A DNA stretch of 14,151 nucleotides from Candidatus Falkowbacteria bacterium RIFCSPLOWO2_02_FULL_45_15 (GTDB taxonomy: Bacteria; Patescibacteriota; Patescibacteriia; Patescibacteriales; XYC2-FULL-47-12). The notes beneath the pieces were generated by a model. That model was not told where the DNA came from. It ran no database searches and was given only the letters and a program-made list of their open reading frames with translations. A program made the position numbers and the translations under genes. Shown here in pieces: positions 10,990 through 14,151 of this stretch. Location: the NCBI GenBank assembly GCA_001777995.1, contig MFFV01000041.1:5111-19261 (forward strand). The letters are read 5' to 3'. Numbering within the stretch: the stretch's first letter is position 1; every line of letters starts with the position of its first letter.

Positions 10990-12495
10990 TTATTCTTCCT
11001 TATTTTCCACTCCGCTTTGCGTTTTATCGGCGTCGCGGCCGATTATCAGGATAAAGTCCGGTTGCGTTAAATTCACTTTATTTTCGTTTTGTTGTTTTAA
11101 TTCGGCTAAGAGCCAGTCCGGCAGGCCGTAATTAACGCGGGCGCCGGTTTTTTCTTTCAGGATAGCCAGTGAACTCATCTTCTCTCCGTAGCTTAAGTCA
11201 AAAATGACAGATTCTTCGTAATTTTGCCGGCTGGCGTTGTGGACGCCCGCGACGGCAAAACCAAACTTTTCTAAGTCAGTGGCCATTCGTTGCCCCAAGC
11301 CGTTAATCCAAGTGCCGTTCTGAATTTCCAGGGCGGGGTATTCTTGTTTAACGGCGCTGGTTTGTTTCGGGGGCGCGTTAGAAAAAATATTTTTCACTAA
11401 ATATTGGATTTCGGCGTAATCGCCGTTGCGCGGCTGTAAAATATAAGCTCCTTCCGGAGTAATGGCGTCCACTAACAGCCCGCCATTCGCGTTATCCAGC
11501 ACTTTAGTGATTACCTTATCGGCGTTAGTGTCTTTAATAATGCCCCACAATTTAACCATCTCCCATACTTTAAAGTTGGTAATAACATGCTCTTGCAGAG
11601 TGGTTAAAATATTATTTATCAGCCGCGGCTTGAAGAGAATGCGTAAATTTAATACTTTATCCTTTACCGCTTGCAGGACTTTTTGCTGGCGGCGGCTGCG
11701 GGCGAAATCAGATCCTTCAACGCCCGCCGCATGGCGGGAACGGACGTATTTTAACGCCAACTCGCCGTCCATTGGTTGCCAGCCTTTTTCCAGATGCAAA
11801 TATTCAAAGCGATTTTCGTAATTAGGGTCCTCTTCGCGCCCGGCGATGGGGTAACGAGTATCGTCCAAAGTATTTTCCACCTCTATTTCGATGCCGCCCA
11901 ATTCGTCAATTATTTTTACGAAACTGATAAAATCCACTCTTAGATAATAATCAATGGGGACGTCCAGCACGCGGCTTAACGCTTGGCTGACGGCTAAGCC
12001 GCCGCTTCCCGGCTGCTCGTTTTCCGCGAAAGCGTTAATGTTGTTTATTTTGCGGAAGCCGTAACCGTCAATCGGCACGATTAAATCGCGCGGCAGGGAA
12101 AACAAGGCGATGTCGCCGCTGGCGGGGGAAACGCTCGCGAGCATTATGGTATCGGTCAGGTAGCCGCCGTCATGATTTTTGCCGGCGATGCCGAGCAGCA
12201 GAACATTAATCCGGCCGTTTTCCTCGCCTTTCAGCAGGTTATCGGATGTTTGGGCCAAGTGTTTAAATTGACTTAGCCAGGAGAGGGGGGAAAATATTTT
12301 ATTATCTTCCGACATCAATACGCGGCTGGTAAAGACAAACAAAACGATAGCCGCCACCGTCGTCAGGTAAGCCAAAAATTTCAGCAGCCGTCCTGCCGCC
12401 CGCCGCTTGATTGAGTGACGGCGCTCGTTATAACCAGCCAGATAATCGCCGCCGTTTTCTTTTTTGATTTCTAAGAGATCAAGATCGTTAACCAT
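10990..12495 (-). CDS. LytR-CpsA-Psr (LCP) family protein with LytR_C domain
   Basis: 501 residues. A basic cytoplasmic N-terminus (RRHSIKRRAAGR) precedes one membrane segment (about 38-58), so the protein is anchored with its bulk outside. The LCP domain (about 96-285) has NVLLLGIAG (97-105), LTDTIMLASV (113-122), SLPRDLIVPI (133-142), and KYVRSRHAAGVEGSDFARSRRQQ (249-271), which carries the conserved Arg residues that bind the pyrophosphate of the polyprenyl-linked substrate. A LytR_C-type domain lies near 385-480. LCP proteins transfer glycopolymers from lipid carriers to the cell wall. In this gene the substrate is unknown. The ATG at 12495 has no Shine-Dalgarno sequence. It is divergent from lepB, and the gap between them holds promoters for both directions. 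Confidence 0.93.
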   Translation of the reverse strand: MVNDLDLLEIKKENGGDYLAGYNERRHSIKRRAAGRLLKFLAYLTTVAAIVLFVFTSRVLMSEDNKIFSPLSWLSQFKHLAQTSDNLLKGEENGRINVLLLGIAGKNHDGGYLTDTIMLASVSPASGDIALFSLPRDLIVPIDGYGFRKINNINAFAENEQPGSGGLAVSQALSRVLDVPIDYYLRVDFISFVKIIDELGGIEIEVENTLDDTRYPIAGREEDPNYENRFEYLHLEKGWQPMDGELALKYVRSRHAAGVEGSDFARSRRQQKVLQAVKDKVLNLRILFKPRLINNILTTLQEHVITNFKVWEMVKLWGIIKDTNADKVITKVLDNANGGLLVDAITPEGAYILQPRNGDYAEIQYLVKNIFSNAPPKQTSAVKQEYPALEIQNGTWINGLGQRMATDLEKFGFAVAGVHNASRQNYEESVIFDLSYGEKMSSLAILKEKTGARVNYGLPDWLLAELKQQNENKVNLTQPDFILIIGRDADKTQSGVENKEE

Positions 12496-12550
12496 AAATT
12501 ATTTAACGGACATTAAAAACTGATACAAAAATATAAAGACAAAAAGTCTT

Positions 12551-12579
12551 TTTATAAGTATAGTATAAGTTCGGTTAAA
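12551..12579 (-). promoter_or_regulatory. possible promoter of the LCP gene
   Basis: On the - strand, TTTAAC (12579-12574), a 17-base spacer and TATAAA (12556-12551) lie about 55 bases before the LCP start. The -10 is good, the -35 poor. A second -10-like TATACT (12567-12562) overlaps, so the exact site is uncertain. Confidence 0.35.
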
Positions 12580-12653
12580 AGTAAAAAAGCGATGGCTAAT
12601 CACTAACCTCACTCAACCCTCCGGTTAAGGATAACGGCGGTTTTAAAACGCAT

Positions 12654-12683
12654 TTGCTTTTTATCGCCGTATTATGTTATAAT
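12654..12683 (+). promoter_or_regulatory. promoter of lepB
   Basis: TTGCTT (12654-12659), an 18-base spacer and a perfect TATAAT (12678-12683) predict a start near 12690, giving a leader of about 60 nt to the ATG at 12750. This position rules out translation from the in-frame TTG at 12654, which lies within the -35 box. Confidence 0.7.
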
Positions 12684-12749
12684 AAATTTACTTTTACATT
12701 TAAGTGGATAATTGCCATAGAGGCGATTATATTTGTGTTAACGGTATTT

Positions 12750-13316
12750 ATGCGTAATTTTTTTATTTTTGTTTTTGAGGTAATAAAAGTAGTTATCATA
12801 TCGCTGGCCGTCATTATTCCCGTTAGGTATTTTTTGATACAGCCTTTCTACGTTAAAGGGGCGTCCATGGAGCCCAGTTTTTACGACCATGAGTATTTAA
12901 TTATTGATGAAATAACCTATCGCTTCCGGGAACCGAAGCGAGGCGAAATCGTGGTGTTTAAATACCCCAACGATCCCAGCCAGTATTTTATCAAAAGAGT
13001 GATCGGTTTACCGGGAGAAAAAATAGAGATCAAGGAAGGCGGACTTTACGTTTATACCCAAGACACCAACCGCCGCGTCAAGCTGGATGAAAGTTACCTT
13101 GAACCCGGGGTGGAAACTTTAACCGGCCAAGAAGAAATTAAGACGCTGGGCGCGGATGAGTATTACGTTTTGGGAGATAACCGTAATTACAGTAAAGATT
13201 CGCGCAGTTTTGGCCCGGTGAGAAGAAGCTTTATCGTCGGCAGAGTATGGTTGCGAGGTTGGCCTTTCGGCCGCGTCGGGACGTTCGCTTTGCCGGAGTA
13301 CAGTTTAATCAATTAA
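12750..13316 (+). CDS. lepB: signal peptidase I
   Basis: 188 residues from the ATG at 12750. The open frame extends 32 codons upstream, but that part overlaps the promoter, and MRNFFIFVFEVIKVV is the expected beginning: one N-terminal membrane anchor (about 5-30) followed by the extracytoplasmic catalytic domain. The type I signal peptidase Ser-Lys dyad is present: Ser39 in VKGASMEPSF and Lys82 in FIKRVIGLPGE. The box GDNRNYSKDSRSFGPV (142-157) is also complete. The enzyme removes signal peptides from exported proteins at the outer face of the membrane. It is likely monocistronic, followed by a 259-bp repeat-filled gap before hisS. No Shine-Dalgarno sequence is seen. Confidence 0.95.
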   Translation: MRNFFIFVFEVIKVVIISLAVIIPVRYFLIQPFYVKGASMEPSFYDHEYLIIDEITYRFREPKRGEIVVFKYPNDPSQYFIKRVIGLPGEKIEIKEGGLYVYTQDTNRRVKLDESYLEPGVETLTGQEEIKTLGADEYYVLGDNRNYSKDSRSFGPVRRSFIVGRVWLRGWPFGRVGTFALPEYSLIN

Positions 13317-13336
13317 AATGTTCAAATAGTTAATTT

Positions 13337-13555
13337 GGATTTAAAACGTTTGCGAACAATTAACACGAATTTTTCCTGCGGATTTATAACAATTCAGATG
13401 AATGCCTGCCCGCAATGCCTGCTATGGCAGGCGGGCGAATGCTACGAATTCAGCTATCAAATTTTTTTCCGCATTCGCGGCATTCGCATAGTTGCAAGGG
13501 CAATTAAGCGCGTAGGAAGCATTCGTATTAAAGGATCGATAGCAATATTAAATCC
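13337..13555. repeat. dispersed composite repeat between lepB and hisS, copy 2
   Basis: GGATTTAA (13337-13344) and TTAAATCC (13548-13555) are inverted ends. The left part (CGTTTGCGAAC at 13347) matches the copy at 8619, and 13473-13496 is the exact complement of 8667-8690. A GC-rich hairpin unit (about 13404-13436, GCCTGC/GCAGGC core with CCCGC and GCGGG flanks) appears inserted in the middle. An 87-codon open frame across it is not credible as a gene. Confidence 0.7.
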
Positions 13556-13556
13556 G

Positions 13557-13562
13557 TATAAT
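13557..13562 (+). promoter_or_regulatory. -10 element of a probable near-leaderless hisS promoter
   Basis: A perfect TATAAT ends 13 bases before the hisS ATG (13576), predicting a start about 6-7 bases upstream of the codon. No good -35 is visible at the expected distance, which falls at the end of the repeat element. The alternative start at codon 27 would give a normal leader. Confidence 0.4.
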
Positions 13563-13575
13563 CTTATTCTACTAT

Positions 13576-14151
13576 ATGGGCCGTCGACCAAAAAATAAAA
13601 CAGCCAAACAAAACGCGCTGGAAGATAAAAGAGAAAGAATCGCCAGCGCCAGAATGATCCCCCGTTTGCGCGGCATGCGCGATATTTTGCCGGAAGAATA
13701 TCGCTATTGGGAACTGGTGCTCAATAAAGCGGAAAGCATCGTTAAATATTACGGTTGGTTGCGCACCGAAATTCCGGTGTTGGAAAATTTAGCTTTGTAC
13801 GAGCGCTCCACCGGCAAGCAAACGGACATAGTGTCTAAGGAGATGTACGCTTTTATCGATAAGGATAACGATCGGGTGGCGCTGCGGCCGGAAGCTACCC
13901 CGGGCTTAGTGCGCTCTTACGTTGAACACGGCATGTTCAGTTTTCCGGTGCAGCCGGTTAAGCTTTATTTCATCGGCAATTTATTTCGGCGCGAAAAGCC
14001 GCAAGCGGGGCGCTACCGCCAATTTAACCAGATTAATTTAGAAATGTTTGGAGAAGCAAGCGCCATCGCCGACGCCCAAGTCATTCTCATCGGCTACAAT
14101 TTGTTGAAAGAATTACGGCTGGAGGCGCAGGTGCAAATCAACAGCATCGGC
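13576..14151 (+). CDS. hisS: histidyl-tRNA synthetase (N-terminal 192 codons, runs off the window)
   Basis: The frame is open from ATG 13576 to the window end without a stop. HisRS charges tRNA-His with histidine. Class II motifs are clear: RLRGMRDILPEEY (30-42) near the start of the catalytic core, EIPVLENLALYERSTGKQTDIVSKEMYAF (65-93), ALRPEATPGLVRSYVE (motif 2 region, about 102-117), and FRREKPQAGRYRQFNQINLEMFG (137-159). An N-terminal extension MGRRPKNKTAKQNALEDKR and onward, very basic, precedes the usual beginning; a second ATG at codon 27 (MIPRLRGMRD) would give the normal length. Neither start has a Shine-Dalgarno sequence. The catalytic and anticodon-binding C-terminal parts lie outside the window. 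Confidence 0.95.
   Translation, partial: MGRRPKNKTAKQNALEDKRERIASARMIPRLRGMRDILPEEYRYWELVLNKAESIVKYYGWLRTEIPVLENLALYERSTGKQTDIVSKEMYAFIDKDNDRVALRPEATPGLVRSYVEHGMFSFPVQPVKLYFIGNLFRREKPQAGRYRQFNQINLEMFGEASAIADAQVILIGYNLLKELRLEAQVQINSIG

Noticed and set aside
12535..12555. AAAGAC-AAAAA-GTCTTT hairpin with T-run as terminator
   Set aside because: The stem has six mostly A/T pairs and it lies between two divergent genes, where no terminator is expected.
13335..13598. 87-codon open frame on + between lepB and hisS
   Set aside because: It runs through the palindromic repeat, overlaps the hisS start in another frame and has repeat-derived composition with no domain.
1..14151. parS site, CRISPR array, integrase or transposase
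   Set aside because: I looked for the canonical parS palindrome, for regularly spaced direct repeats and for transposase motifs and saw none; a degenerate parS cannot be excluded by eye.

Overview
The window looks like a piece of a small bacterial chromosome, most likely from the Candidate Phyla Radiation (Patescibacteria, Parcubacteria-like). The support is indirect. Housekeeping genes of moderate GC are separated by short, very AT-rich spacers. There is a stand-alone 23S-IVS-type four-helix-bundle gene and a shortened RelA/SpoT protein. None of the twelve gene starts has a recognisable Shine-Dalgarno sequence. No 16S or ribosomal-protein gene is present to fix the taxonomy.

Layout, left to right. 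Positions 1-104 hold the tail of a Pro/Ala/Thr-rich protein on +. Positions 107-556 hold a four-helix-bundle gene enclosed by a 24-bp inverted repeat, followed by a shared bidirectional terminator. Positions 636-1233, on -, hold a small membrane protein of the YdjM/DUF457 type behind tRNA-Leu(CAA). Positions 1253-1303 contain two divergent promoters that share one -35 element; one serves the tRNA and the other parAB (1374-3155, +). A - strand series then runs from 12495 down to 3174: LCP-family protein, der, pth, (515-bp structured gap), dprA, topA and a RelA/SpoT homologue. From 12654 onward transcription is on + again, with signal peptidase I (lepB) and the first 192 codons of hisS, which runs off the window.

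The genes are core functions: chromosome segregation (ParA/ParB), stringent response (RSH), DNA topology and uptake (TopA, DprA), translation (Pth, Der, HisRS, tRNA-Leu), and secretion and envelope (LepB, LCP). They do not form one pathway.

The unusual layer is repeats and palindromes. Several unrelated palindromic families occupy the gaps. One 86-bp palindromic element lies in frame inside Der, a smaller palindrome lies inside the RSH gene, and Pth carries an extra segment. The 8192-8706 gap has no gene but holds several consecutive inverted repeats. One part ends in an intrinsic terminator and has two hairpins whose arms could pair in alternative ways; it is the best candidate for an undescribed RNA. 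I saw no CRISPR array, no transposase and no canonical parS site.
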